A stretch of 30,147 nt of DNA from JBBARC01 sp040400005. GTDB lineage: Bacteria > Pseudomonadota > Alphaproteobacteria > Acetobacterales > Acetobacteraceae. Under the pieces are notes generated by a model, which ran no database searches, had not been told where the DNA came from, and worked only from the letters and a program-made list of their open reading frames with translations. The position numbers and the translations under genes are program-made. Shown one piece after another: positions 14,350-22,414 of the stretch; the stretch's first letter is position 1; each line of letters opens with the position of its first letter. Location: positions 1 through 30,147 of the forward strand of contig JBBARC010000045.1 in assembly GCA_040400005.1 (NCBI GenBank). The letters are read 5' to 3'.

Positions 14350-16724
14350 TATGGTGGGGTGCTCGTGATAAACGGTACCCCCAGTGTGACCACTGTTTGC
14401 ACCGGTGCCGAGATCCTTATCGCCGCATCTGCCATGCGTTTTGCCATGCGCCGGTTAAATTCCCGTTGCACCGGCAGCCGTCCGGTATCACTGCAGCTGA
14501 TCTGCCCGGTAATGGTCGCAACCCCGGCCTCCACCCGGTCAACCCCATAAAGGTTAAGATCGGCGCGGATAAGATCAGCAAAGCCAGGATCTTCACGCAT
14601 CGAGGCGGCGATGTCGCGCAGCATAGTAAAAACCTGGTCGAGATCGGTCTCCATCGGCACGCTCACACTTACCGCCGCATTGCCAACGCCACGATGCACG
14701 TTGGTCACTGTCGATACCGCACTAAACGGGATAATATGCACCGAGCCATCCAGCGCGCGCAGCCGCATGGTGCGAATAGATAGTGCCTCCACGGTGCCGG
14801 CAAGCCCTGCCACCGTCACCCAATCGCCCACCTGCATGGCATTTTCCAGCAGCAGAAAAATCCCGGTGATAAAATCCTGCACCAGTTTTTGCGACCCAAA
14901 ACCGATCGCCACCCCGATAATACCAGCACCGGCCAGAATGGGCGCTGTATTAATACCGATTTCCTGCAAGGCGGTGAACAAAAACATCGCCCCCAGCAAA
15001 AACGTCAGCAACGTCCGCAAAATTGGCAAAAACGTGCGCAGCCGCGCCGCACTGGCAAACTCACCATTGCGCATGAACGCTGCAATGTTGCGTTCAATGG
15101 TGCCGTTCACCGTTTCGTAAATCAGGATACCAGCAAAGGCGGTCAACACAACGGTTGTGGAAGCCCCGGCAAGCCGCCCGCCCAGCGCGTGGGTGCCAAA
15201 GGCTGCCCGCACATCATAACCCCACACCGCGGCGATCGCGATAATACCCAACACAACCGCCAGCGCATTAATAAAGCCGCGCAGCACCGGCTGCCAGCGG
15301 CGCAGCCGGGCTTCAACATCAAAGCCAAAGCCGGCAAAATTGATCGATCCGGTCAGTGCGCGGTCAAGCGTCGCCAGTGTGCGTTGTTTAACCAGTTGGC
15401 TTGCCAGCAGCACCAGCGTGGTGCCGGCAAACAGCCACACAATGCGCCACATGCCGTTGCGCAGTTGCAACGCGTAACTCGCCCAAAACCCGATAACGAA
15501 AAAGATCGCGGCAATATGCCAGATCCGCGCCAAGGCAAACCGCACGCGGCCGCCGAGCTTTTCGCCATCGGCGCCATAGCGGATAAACCGCGCAACCGCG
15601 TCGCGGCAGTGCGAAATAATCACCACCACGGCCAAATCAACCGCCAGCAGCACAAGTTTACTCAGCCCCGCTTCGGCCACCGCCGGCAGGCCGTTTTGGC
15701 TGGCCAGTTCCACCGCCGAAAACCCAATGGCGCCAATCAGGCACACATTACGCACCGCGCGCACCGCATAGATCGCGGCGCTGTCAGAAAGTGCCACCAG
15801 CCGCAGGCGCGGTGCCCCCGGTGCCACCACAAAGGCCACCATCGCAGCGGCTAAGCGGCTGGCGGTGTAGGCCAGCACCAGCGATTCCACCGCCGACGTC
15901 GGCAGGTCACCCAGCATCGGGATCGCCCCCAAGCCGGCGCTGGTGCCAGCCGCAATCGCCAGCATCACCAGCATAAAATCCACAATCCCCAGCGCCAATA
16001 GGCGCAACCGCCGGCGCACCCGGGAAAGCCATTTCTGGCCGGGTTGAACCGCCTGCGGTGCGCGGCGGCCCAGCCACCGGCGCGGCACGTGCAGCAGCAG
16101 GCTCATGGCAAGGTCAACCGCCACGGTCACACCCAACGCCGCGCCGGCGCGCAGAAACGATCCGGCAAACGCTGTGCGCCGCGCGGGATCGGCAAAGGTG
16201 TCGCTAAAATAGCTAACACTGGCGCCAATACCATGAAATTGCTGCTCAACCGCGGTTAAACGTTGCGAAAAGCTGCCCATAAAGGCCGCCGCCTGGGCAA
16301 TCGCCTGGGCACCAACGCTGTCAGGCGCCAGTGGCGGCGCTATGGGTGCGGGGGGGGCGCCGGTCGCGGCCGCAATGGCGGCGGTCAGTGCCGCCGGTGT
16401 CATCGGCAGCGCGGGTTTGGCTGCGGGTATCGCCGGTGCCACCACGGCGCGGTTGCTCGGCGGCGCAATCTGCGGCAAGGCCGGGGGCACCGGGGCCACT
16501 GCTTGCAGGGCGGCGGCCAAACGCGCGCGCTTCTGCGGGTCGTCCATAATGGCGCGTAACGTGGCCGCTTCGGCGCTGGTCAGGGCGGCCGGTGACGGGC
16601 CAGTTTCCGCCGGCGCGGCGGGTATGGACGTGTCGGCAGGCGGCGCCTGCACCGCTGCCGCCAGGGCTGCGGGCGAGGCGCCGGCTAGGGTGAGCAGTAG
16701 GATCAGCAACCACAAAGCGCGCAT
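14349..16724 (-). CDS. Large MscS-family mechanosensitive channel
   Basis: 791 aa. The ATG at 16724 is preferred over a GTG 18 bases upstream because it begins the signal peptide (MRALWLLILLLTLAGASPAALA). An Ala/Pro-rich periplasmic segment follows, then many hydrophobic helices between about residues 180 and 590. The MscS core starts near residue 589: the pore-lining ILAGAGIIGVAIGFGSQKLVQDFITG, then the beta domain LLENAMQVGDWVTVAGLAGTVE and ALDGSVHIIPF. It resembles the YbiO/MscM-type large channels of the inner membrane that release solutes on osmotic downshock. It is probably the first gene of the overlapping minus-strand cluster. Confidence 0.88.
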   Translation of the reverse strand: MRALWLLILLLTLAGASPAALAAAVQAPPADTSIPAAPAETGPSPAALTSAEAATLRAIMDDPQKRARLAAALQAVAPVPPALPQIAPPSNRAVVAPAIPAAKPALPMTPAALTAAIAAATGAPPAPIAPPLAPDSVGAQAIAQAAAFMGSFSQRLTAVEQQFHGIGASVSYFSDTFADPARRTAFAGSFLRAGAALGVTVAVDLAMSLLLHVPRRWLGRRAPQAVQPGQKWLSRVRRRLRLLALGIVDFMLVMLAIAAGTSAGLGAIPMLGDLPTSAVESLVLAYTASRLAAAMVAFVVAPGAPRLRLVALSDSAAIYAVRAVRNVCLIGAIGFSAVELASQNGLPAVAEAGLSKLVLLAVDLAVVVIISHCRDAVARFIRYGADGEKLGGRVRFALARIWHIAAIFFVIGFWASYALQLRNGMWRIVWLFAGTTLVLLASQLVKQRTLATLDRALTGSINFAGFGFDVEARLRRWQPVLRGFINALAVVLGIIAIAAVWGYDVRAAFGTHALGGRLAGASTTVVLTAFAGILIYETVNGTIERNIAAFMRNGEFASAARLRTFLPILRTLLTFLLGAMFLFTALQEIGINTAPILAGAGIIGVAIGFGSQKLVQDFITGIFLLLENAMQVGDWVTVAGLAGTVEALSIRTMRLRALDGSVHIIPFSAVSTVTNVHRGVGNAAVSVSVPMETDLDQVFTMLRDIAASMREDPGFADLIRADLNLYGVDRVEAGVATITGQISCSDTGRLPVQREFNRRMAKRMADAAIRISAPVQTVVTLGVPFITSTPP

Positions 16725-16807
16725 GGCGCCAGCCTGCACCACGCGCCAGGGGTTGCGTCAACTGCTGGCGCGTCAACCTTGGCGGGGCGGGGCGCGGCGT
16801 TGGCTGC

Positions 16808-18169
16808 TTAGGCCTGTGCGCTCGCCGGGCGGGCCTCGGTGGGCGTGCCGGGATGGGCCTGCCGGTAGGCGCTGGCGTCTGATGTGTATTCGGCGTGGCC
16901 ATAGCCGCGCAGTTGCTGGTTCAGTTTACCCACCAGCAGGCGATCTAACCACGCCCCCACCACCGGCAAATTGGCGCCCACCCGATAAGCGCCAACCCGG
17001 CCGAGCATAAAGATACTGCCCACCGCGAAACAAATTTGGTCGAGCAGCGAAATATGCACCCCCATAGCGTTGGCGGTTTGCACATTGCCACCCAAAAAGC
17101 TGCGCAGAAAAAACACTTTGGAAAAGCGCCGCTCGAATCTATCAAACACACGGCTTTGTAATGATTTATCGGCTGGCAAATACGCCGCCAGCGTTGCCCG
17201 CAGCAGCACGCCGCAGGTGGCATCATCAAACCCGCGGCGCAAGGTGGCGCGGTAGGCCGACATAATGGTGTAAACCCCATCGGCGGTATCGGCCAGCAGG
17301 TCTTCTGGCAACCCCAGCAAAAAACACCGGTAGCGCGCCAGTTCCACCCGGGCACGTTCAGCCTTGGTGAAATCGCGGCGGCCGGTTTTGCGCATCTCAT
17401 CGGCCAGCAGAAAAATCGGGATCAACCCGGCCGGCATCTGGTCGATCTGGGGAATAGGGATGCCATACACCGCACTATCCCACAGCCCAGGCCGCGATAT
17501 CGCGTTGTAGCGCACCATAGAATGCATCAACCGCACCAGGGCAGCCGCCTTAAACCCCGGCCCATGCCGGCGCAGCGCCCCTGGCAGCACGGTTGTGGTG
17601 AAAAACGTCGCCGTTTCCTTAATCCGCCGCGCCGCCGTGCTGTGCGATAGCGTGCCGGTAATCGCCATGGGCAGGGCCGAGTATTTGTTCAGAAACGTCG
17701 CAATAAACGCCCCGCGAATAAAGAACGGCGATAAATTGGCGGTGGCATTGCGGTCCAGCCGCGCCCCTTCTTCCACCAAATTCATCTGCACCCACCTAGG
17801 CGTGGTTTCCATCGCCGTTATGAACGCCTGCAACTCCGCCGGCGCGTCCGCCACGGCGCCGATCCCCTGGTCGCAGGCCAGCATCGCCATGTCGATCAGC
17901 CGGCGAAACCCCAAAATGGGGATGAGGGCCGCATACTGGTCGGCCACCGTATCGCCCAGCATCGTGTAGGCCCGAATACGCTCGATCAGGTCGGTATCGG
18001 CCAGCACGGTGGCGCGGTTTTTCTCCTCCGCCGGCGGCACCATGGCCTCATCGGCAGCACCTGCTGCAAACCGTTCAGGCGTTAGCGAAAAATCGATCGC
18101 GCCATAAATCGCCGGGATCAGTGTTTTTTGGGCCGCCACCTTGGCGCGTAATTGGTCGAGCGGGAGCAT
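16808..18169 (-). CDS. MpaB/latex-clearing-type oxygenase (DUF2236-like)
   Basis: 453 aa. ALVRLMHSMVRYNAISR and the long all-helical sequence with few insertions match the oxygenase MpaB family, heme-dependent enzymes that include rubber-cleaving Lcp. His residues within LMHSMVR and HSTAARRIKE are candidate heme-region residues. There is no obvious signal peptide. The ATG at 18169 (MLPLDQLRAK) gives a natural start. The gene is divergent from a TetR regulator 81 bases away, so it is probably that regulator's target. The substrate is unknown; a hydrophobic compound is likely for the family. Confidence 0.7.
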   Translation of the reverse strand: MLPLDQLRAKVAAQKTLIPAIYGAIDFSLTPERFAAGAADEAMVPPAEEKNRATVLADTDLIERIRAYTMLGDTVADQYAALIPILGFRRLIDMAMLACDQGIGAVADAPAELQAFITAMETTPRWVQMNLVEEGARLDRNATANLSPFFIRGAFIATFLNKYSALPMAITGTLSHSTAARRIKETATFFTTTVLPGALRRHGPGFKAAALVRLMHSMVRYNAISRPGLWDSAVYGIPIPQIDQMPAGLIPIFLLADEMRKTGRRDFTKAERARVELARYRCFLLGLPEDLLADTADGVYTIMSAYRATLRRGFDDATCGVLLRATLAAYLPADKSLQSRVFDRFERRFSKVFFLRSFLGGNVQTANAMGVHISLLDQICFAVGSIFMLGRVGAYRVGANLPVVGAWLDRLLVGKLNQQLRGYGHAEYTSDASAYRQAHPGTPTEARPASAQA

Positions 18170-18250
18170 CGGGCGAGCCTTTATAGTTGTGTACTGGCGG
18201 CAACCATAATACGAATAATTGCTCGCATTCAATTCGCATTTTGGGGCCAG
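18170..18250. promoter_or_regulatory. Divergent promoter region with possible TetR operator
   Basis: This 81-base gap between the oxygenase and TetR starts is much more AT-rich than its surroundings. It contains CGAAT (18212-18216) and ATTCG (18232-18236) as a spaced inverted repeat, plus further AATTG/CAATT pieces between them. A TetR operator is expected here, but the inner bases are not symmetric, so the exact site is uncertain. Confidence 0.35.
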
Positions 18251-18868
18251 ATGAGAAAAGCACCAAGCCAGGCCAGATCGCGCGCGCTGGTCGGCGATTT
18301 AATCGAAGCTGCCGCGCTGGAAATCGCCGAGGGTGGCCTGCAAGCCCTCACCACCAACCGCGTCGCCCTACGGGCCGGCATCAGTGTCGGCTCGCTCTAC
18401 CAATATTTTCACGACAAGGATGAACTGATCGAGGCGGTATCGGCCGTGGCGGCGGACCGCTTGCTCGCCGCCCTAAACACCCGCATGCGCGGTTTTGGCG
18501 CCCACGATATGCGCAGCACAACGCGTAAAGTGCTGACCGAGGTATTTGATATTTTGCAAAATGACGCCCTGCACCGCGAGATGCTGCGCAATTTCGATCT
18601 CGCCCGCCCAGGGGTGGGTTTCGCCACACTAGAAAGCGTGATGACCGAGGCGATGCGGGTATATTTATTGCGCAACCAGGCAAAATACCCAGTCGCCAAC
18701 CTGCCGGCGGCGTTGTTTGTTATGGTCAATGCCGTGCAGTTCACCATGGCCCGCTATTTGCGCGGTGGTGGCGGCGGTGCGGCCGGCGGCATAAGTGCGG
18801 CGCAGGTGGTCGCCGGTTTAACCGATATGTTAACCGCCTATGTCGAAAGCGCCGTGCGGGCAGCCTAG
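18251..18868 (+). CDS. TetR-family transcriptional regulator
   Basis: 205 aa. The N-terminal helix-turn-helix region ALTTNRVALRAGISVGSLYQYFHDKDELIEAV is a standard TetR DNA-binding domain. The C-terminal helical domain would bind an unknown ligand. The ATG at 18251 gives a typical length. The divergent oxygenase gene is the obvious candidate target; autoregulation is common in the family. A Gly/Ala-rich loop (GGGGGAAGG) lies near the C-terminus. Confidence 0.9.
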   Translation: MRKAPSQARSRALVGDLIEAAALEIAEGGLQALTTNRVALRAGISVGSLYQYFHDKDELIEAVSAVAADRLLAALNTRMRGFGAHDMRSTTRKVLTEVFDILQNDALHREMLRNFDLARPGVGFATLESVMTEAMRVYLLRNQAKYPVANLPAALFVMVNAVQFTMARYLRGGGGGAAGGISAAQVVAGLTDMLTAYVESAVRAA

Positions 18869-18987
18869 CCCCTGCCCCCCGGTTCTGTGGTCGTGTGCCT
18901 GAACGCCGTTATGCTGCGTAACGATGCTTCGTGCCCGGCAGCCGGTTGGTATCAGCGTGGTGGATGGTGATTACCCTGCCCGCACCG

Positions 18988-20613
18988 CTAGGCCGGGTGC
19001 AAGCCCGGCGCTTCCTGGCCGGTGCGCGCGACATATTCGGTGTAACCGCCGCCGTATTGGTGAATACCCTCGGGGGTTAATTCGAGCACGCGGTTCGATA
19101 ACGCTGCCAAAAAATGCCGGTCGTGCGACACAAACAGCATGGTGCCTTCGTATTGCGAAAGGGCGCCGATCAGCATTTCCTTGGTGGCGATATCCAAATG
19201 GTTGGTGGGTTCATCGAGCACCAGAAAATTCGGCGGATCATACAACATTAGCGCCATCACCAGGCGGGCTTTTTCACCGCCCGACAGCACCCGGCAGGTT
19301 TTGTCGATCTCGTCGCCGGAAAACCCGAACGACCCCGCCAGTGTGCGCAACGATCCCTGGCCGGCATTGGGAAAGCTATCCGCCAGCGTTTCAAACACGG
19401 TGCGCTCGCCATCGAGCAAATCCATCGCGTGCTGGGCAAAATAGCCCATTTTGACGCTGCCGCCCAAGGTGACCGTGCCCGTATCCGGCGTTGTTGTGCC
19501 GGCGACCAGTTTTAGCAGCGTGGATTTGCCGGCGCCATTCACCCCCAGCACACAACACCGTTCACGCCTGCGCACCAGCAAATCCAGCCCTTCATAAATC
19601 ACCCGGCGGCCATAGGCTTTGTGGACACCACGCAAATTGGCGACATCTTCGCCCGACCGCGGGGCCGCGGGAAATTCAAACGCCAGCGCCTGACGCCGTT
19701 TTGGCGGCTCGACGCGATCGATTTTTTCGAGTTTTTTCACCCGGCTTTGCACCTGCGCCGCGTGTGAGGCGCGCGCCTTGAACCGTTCGATAAAATTGAT
19801 TTCTTTGGCCAGCATCGCCTGCTGGCGTTCAAACTGGGCCAGCTGGTGTTTTTCGTTGATGGCGCGCTGCTGTTCATAAAATTCGTAATCGCCGGAAAAG
19901 GCGGTGAGGTTGCCGCCATCGATTTCGATCACTTTATTGATCACGCGGTTCATGAATTCGCGGTCGTGCGAGGTCATCAGCAGGGCGCCATCGAAACCCG
20001 CCAAAAAATGCTCAAGCCAGATCAGGCTTTCCAGATCAAGATGGTTGCTGGGTTCATCGAGCAGCATCACATCTGGGCGCATCAGCAAAATGCGGCCCAA
20101 GGCGACGCGCATTTTCCAGCCGCCCGAGAGTTTGCCGACGTCACCGTCCATCATCTCCTGGCTGAACCCCAAGCCATCCAGCACCTCGCGGGCGCGGCCA
20201 TCCAGCGCGTAGCCATCCAAATCTTCAAAGCGCGATTGGACCTCGCCAAAACGTTCGATGATGGCATCAAGATTTTCCATCTGGGCGGGGTCGGCCATGG
20301 CGGCTTCTAAGCGGGCCAGCTCGGCGGCGACCACACTGACCGCACCGGCCCCTTCCATGACTTCGGCCACCGCCGAGCGGCCGGCCATTTCGCCGACATC
20401 CTGGCTGAAAAAGCCGATGGTGACGCCGCGATCGACCAGCACCTGGCCTTCGTCGGGCTCCTCCTGGCCGGTGATCATGCGGAAAAGGGTGGTTTTACCC
20501 GCCCCGTTGGGCCCGACCAGGCCAATTTTCTCGCCCCGCTGCAGGGCCGCCGCGGCTTCGATGAAAACTAGGCGGTTGCCGTTTTGTTTGCTGATGGCGT
20601 CTAGGCGGATCAT
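18988..20613 (-). CDS. ABC-F ATPase, ribosome-associated type
   Basis: 541 aa with two ABC domains and no membrane segments. Domain 1 has GPNGAGKTT (34-42), LSGGWKMR and LLDEPSNHLD. The inter-domain linker is charged (AMLAKEINFIERFKARASHAAQVQSRVKKLEKID region). Domain 2 has GVNGAGKST, LSGGEKARL and LDEPTNHLD. ABC-F proteins bind the ribosomal E site and tune translation. The ATG at 20613 (MIRLDAISKQ) is used; the open frame continues upstream but into repeats and gene debris. It converges with the TetR gene. Confidence 0.93.
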   Translation of the reverse strand: MIRLDAISKQNGNRLVFIEAAAALQRGEKIGLVGPNGAGKTTLFRMITGQEEPDEGQVLVDRGVTIGFFSQDVGEMAGRSAVAEVMEGAGAVSVVAAELARLEAAMADPAQMENLDAIIERFGEVQSRFEDLDGYALDGRAREVLDGLGFSQEMMDGDVGKLSGGWKMRVALGRILLMRPDVMLLDEPSNHLDLESLIWLEHFLAGFDGALLMTSHDREFMNRVINKVIEIDGGNLTAFSGDYEFYEQQRAINEKHQLAQFERQQAMLAKEINFIERFKARASHAAQVQSRVKKLEKIDRVEPPKRRQALAFEFPAAPRSGEDVANLRGVHKAYGRRVIYEGLDLLVRRRERCCVLGVNGAGKSTLLKLVAGTTTPDTGTVTLGGSVKMGYFAQHAMDLLDGERTVFETLADSFPNAGQGSLRTLAGSFGFSGDEIDKTCRVLSGGEKARLVMALMLYDPPNFLVLDEPTNHLDIATKEMLIGALSQYEGTMLFVSHDRHFLAALSNRVLELTPEGIHQYGGGYTEYVARTGQEAPGLHPA

Positions 20614-20789
20614 GGGGCCTCGGGGTGGGGTGTGGTTTGGCCGGGGTTTTAGCGCATGCTGGGCTGGGCGGGAACCTGGGGTGGAGGCGCCGATCACAAT
20701 GCGCTGAACGGGCGCGGTATAACGGCCAAGCGGCACGCGGTAGTTGATGTGGGCGATCAGATTAAGATAAGACTCTTTTTTTGACTTCC

Positions 20790-21105
20790 GAAAAAGAAGC
20801 AAAAAGACTTTTGTCATGCTAGGCCTGGGACACCTGTGCCACCGCGTTTGCCGAACCAGCGTCAAAAAAGTCTTTTTTATTTCTTTTTTTCGTAACTGCC
20901 CAGGTAGGGGTGAGAACGCTAACTGCCTCAAAAAACTCAACTCTCGGCGCGCAGGCCATTACGTTACCGACGCAAACTGTCCCTTTTTCGGCAGTTTGCG
21001 TATCGAAACCAGACCTAAACCCGAAGTCGCCATAAATGTTTTCAATGGGTTGTGTAGCTTCGACCCTACCTGGGCAGTTACTTTTTTTCTTCAGAAAAAA
21101 GAAAA
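20790..21105. repeat. Dispersed palindromic AT-rich element, copy 3, split by a MITE
   Basis: The left arm at 20790-20818 differs from the copy 1 left arm at one of 29 bases. The right arm begins at 20859 after the same spacing of about 40 bases. The right-arm hairpin is cut in its upstream strand: the TTCA loop and downstream strand (GAAAAAAGAAAA) resume at 21090-21105. Removing 20892-21081 and one 8-base repeat restores a hairpin with 12 of 13 pairs. Confidence 0.75.
20892..21081. mobile_element. 190-bp MITE with IS66-like ends
   Basis: Perfect 18-bp terminal inverted repeats are seen: GTAACTGCCCAGGTAGGG at 20892-20909 and its complement at 21064-21081. An 8-bp direct repeat, TTTTTTTC, abuts both ends (20884-20891 and 21082-21089). 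Ends starting GTAA and 8-bp duplications are hallmarks of the IS66 family. The element holds no transposase. It has an internal hairpin, ACGCAAACTG (20970-20979) with CAGTTTGCGT (20992-21001). It would be moved by an IS66-type transposase in trans. Confidence 0.8.
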
Positions 21106-21123
21106 TGCTTACTTTTTCGTATT

Positions 21124-21171
21124 CACCCCATTGCCCCGGGCACCCCACACCGGGCACCCCATTGCCCCGGG
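21124..21171 (+). repeat. 17-bp direct repeat pair
   Basis: CACCCCATTGCCCCGGG occurs at 21124-21140 and again at 21155-21171, with the related CACCCCACACCGGG in between. It looks like a short tandem array of degenerate units. Its purpose is unclear. Confidence 0.6.
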
Positions 21172-21372
21172 TAGTTGATATGGGCAAAGCCGTTGGGGAT
21201 AGCGGTGATCATGCCGACCACCATGGCCATGTGCGGTGAGATGCTAAAAAAGATATCCAGAAGCGGAAAAAATGCAATTGTGATCACACAGAGTAGCCAG
21301 TTTGCCGGCGGCCGGCGGGGTTAGGCCGAGCGGGGTGATGGCGTGGGTAAAACTGGTGGCGATGGCTGACAT
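21172..21372 (-). pseudogene. Broken small membrane-protein gene
   Basis: On the minus strand an ATG at 21372 opens MSAIATSFTHAITPLGLTPP. Around 21290-21300 the reading must shift frame to continue into a strongly hydrophobic stretch, LLCVITIAFFPLLDIFFSIS, then HMAMVVGMITAIPNGFAHINY, which stops making sense at 21172. The text AHINY reappears at 20741-20755, followed by RVPLGRYTAPVQRI, as if the gene continued beyond an inserted block. A promoter-like pair lies upstream. I do not recognise the family. It is probably a small inner-membrane protein gene inactivated by a frameshift and an insertion. Confidence 0.5.
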
Positions 21373-21455
21373 GTATCTTTCGCGCGTGGCTGGCGGACGG
21401 TTGCCGGCAATTTAGGGTTGTAACTTTTTTGTAGTATTGGCTTTTATGGTGTTGG

Positions 21456-21484
21456 ATTATTCCATAATTGGCCAGCAACGACAA
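21456..21484 (-). promoter_or_regulatory. Sigma70-like promoter of the broken membrane-protein gene
   Basis: On the minus strand, TTGTCG (21484-21479) and AATAAT (21461-21456) are separated by 17 bases. This would start a transcript near 21449, about 75 bases before the ATG at 21372. Confidence 0.45.
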
Positions 21485-21527
21485 CAGGCCGGGCGAGGCG
21501 GTTGTTCGATGTGCTTTGGCGTCTGGG

Positions 21528-22280
21528 TTAACCAGGTGGGGCTTGCGAACGGGCACTGAGGTTAGTGGCGATCGGATGGGGGCGGGCGGCCGCGCAGGCT
21601 TGGGTGTTTATACCCAAATCGGCGGCGGTGAGGTAGATGGTGGGGGGCAAGCCGGCCTTGGTTTGGCAGGGTTTATTTGGGTTTTCGGGCGGTGCGGGAT
21701 CGGGCGCATCGGGCAGGGATTGTTGTGCGGTTGTTTCTATGGCGGCGCAGAAAATTTCGATGAGGGCGTGATTGGCCCAAGGCGTATCGAGCATTTGCAG
21801 CATATCGTGGCCGCGATCACCGGCCAGAGTGTAGCCGATGCTGACGCGCATTTGGCTGATGGCGCTGGCCAAATCTTCTGGCAGGGACTGGGCTTCGCGC
21901 ACATATAGCGCGTGGGTGTTGGTTAGATTTCCCCAAGGCGTGCGGGTGGCGGCTAAATAGGCTTGGCGGCGTTTTTGCGCGAGGTTTTCGCAATCGGCTG
22001 GGATTTCACCGATGGTTTTTATGATCGCGCGCAGGTGATTTTGCAGGATTTCGGCAACGATACTGTCGATATCAAGGAAATGGCGGCGGATGGTGGCGGG
22101 GGAGATGATCATGCCCGTGGCGAGGGTGGCGATGGTGATGGTGTGGCGCGGGTAGGCGGTGAGCAGGGATTGGGTTGCGGCGATAATTTGGTCGCGGCGG
22201 TGCTGATCCCGCGCGGTGCGGGTTTGGTTGGGGTTGATGCGGGCTTGGACGGTGGCGCGGATGAGGCGGGGAAGGATCAT
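21528..22280 (-). CDS. TetR-family transcriptional regulator
   Basis: 250 aa. The helix-turn-helix lies at about residues 49-68 (TIATLATGMIISPATIRRHF), followed by LDIDSIVAEIL as in TetR proteins. A basic N-terminal extension of about 25 residues precedes it, and the C-terminus has a Pro-rich tail (DAPDPAPPENPNKP). The ligand and target are unknown. The gene lies between the array leader and the broken membrane-protein gene. A role in CRISPR control is possible by position only. The DNA of this gene uses many GGCGGTG-type runs but otherwise resembles its surroundings. Confidence 0.8.
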   Translation of the reverse strand: MILPRLIRATVQARINPNQTRTARDQHRRDQIIAATQSLLTAYPRHTITIATLATGMIISPATIRRHFLDIDSIVAEILQNHLRAIIKTIGEIPADCENLAQKRRQAYLAATRTPWGNLTNTHALYVREAQSLPEDLASAISQMRVSIGYTLAGDRGHDMLQMLDTPWANHALIEIFCAAIETTAQQSLPDAPDPAPPENPNKPCQTKAGLPPTIYLTAADLGINTQACAAARPHPIATNLSARSQAPPG

Positions 22281-22414
22281 GGGGTGGAGTTTTAGGTATA
22301 TTTACCAAATGTGGCAAGACTATTTTCTTAAGATGAGGGTTTTTGGGGTTTTGGCGTGACGTGGATTTGTAGCGGGGGGAGGCTGTTTCATCTTATCCCG
22401 TGGTCCTATGCCGT
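22281..22414. promoter_or_regulatory. AT-rich spacer: TetR promoter and candidate CRISPR leader
   Basis: This 134-base region is AT-rich near 22290-22360 and directly precedes the first repeat. Read on the plus strand it is the upstream flank of the array in crRNA orientation and so the candidate leader. GGTA (22295-22298) and TACC (22303-22306) form a small inverted repeat, TTAGGTATATTTACCAAA, just upstream of the TetR start, a possible autoregulatory operator. No clear consensus promoter toward the array was found. Confidence 0.45.

Noticed and set aside
14889..15854. Plus-strand open frame of 321 codons
   Set aside because: It is antisense to the MscS channel gene and has no recognisable domain.
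20614..20940. N-terminal extension of the ABC-F protein
   Set aside because: It translates repeat-element and pseudogene remnants; the ABC domain begins at MIRLDAISK with the usual spacing to Walker A.
22394..22414. CCCGTGGTCCTATGCCGT just before repeat 1 as a degenerate repeat
   Set aside because: Only scattered bases match the repeat and the spacing to repeat 1 is wrong for a spacer.
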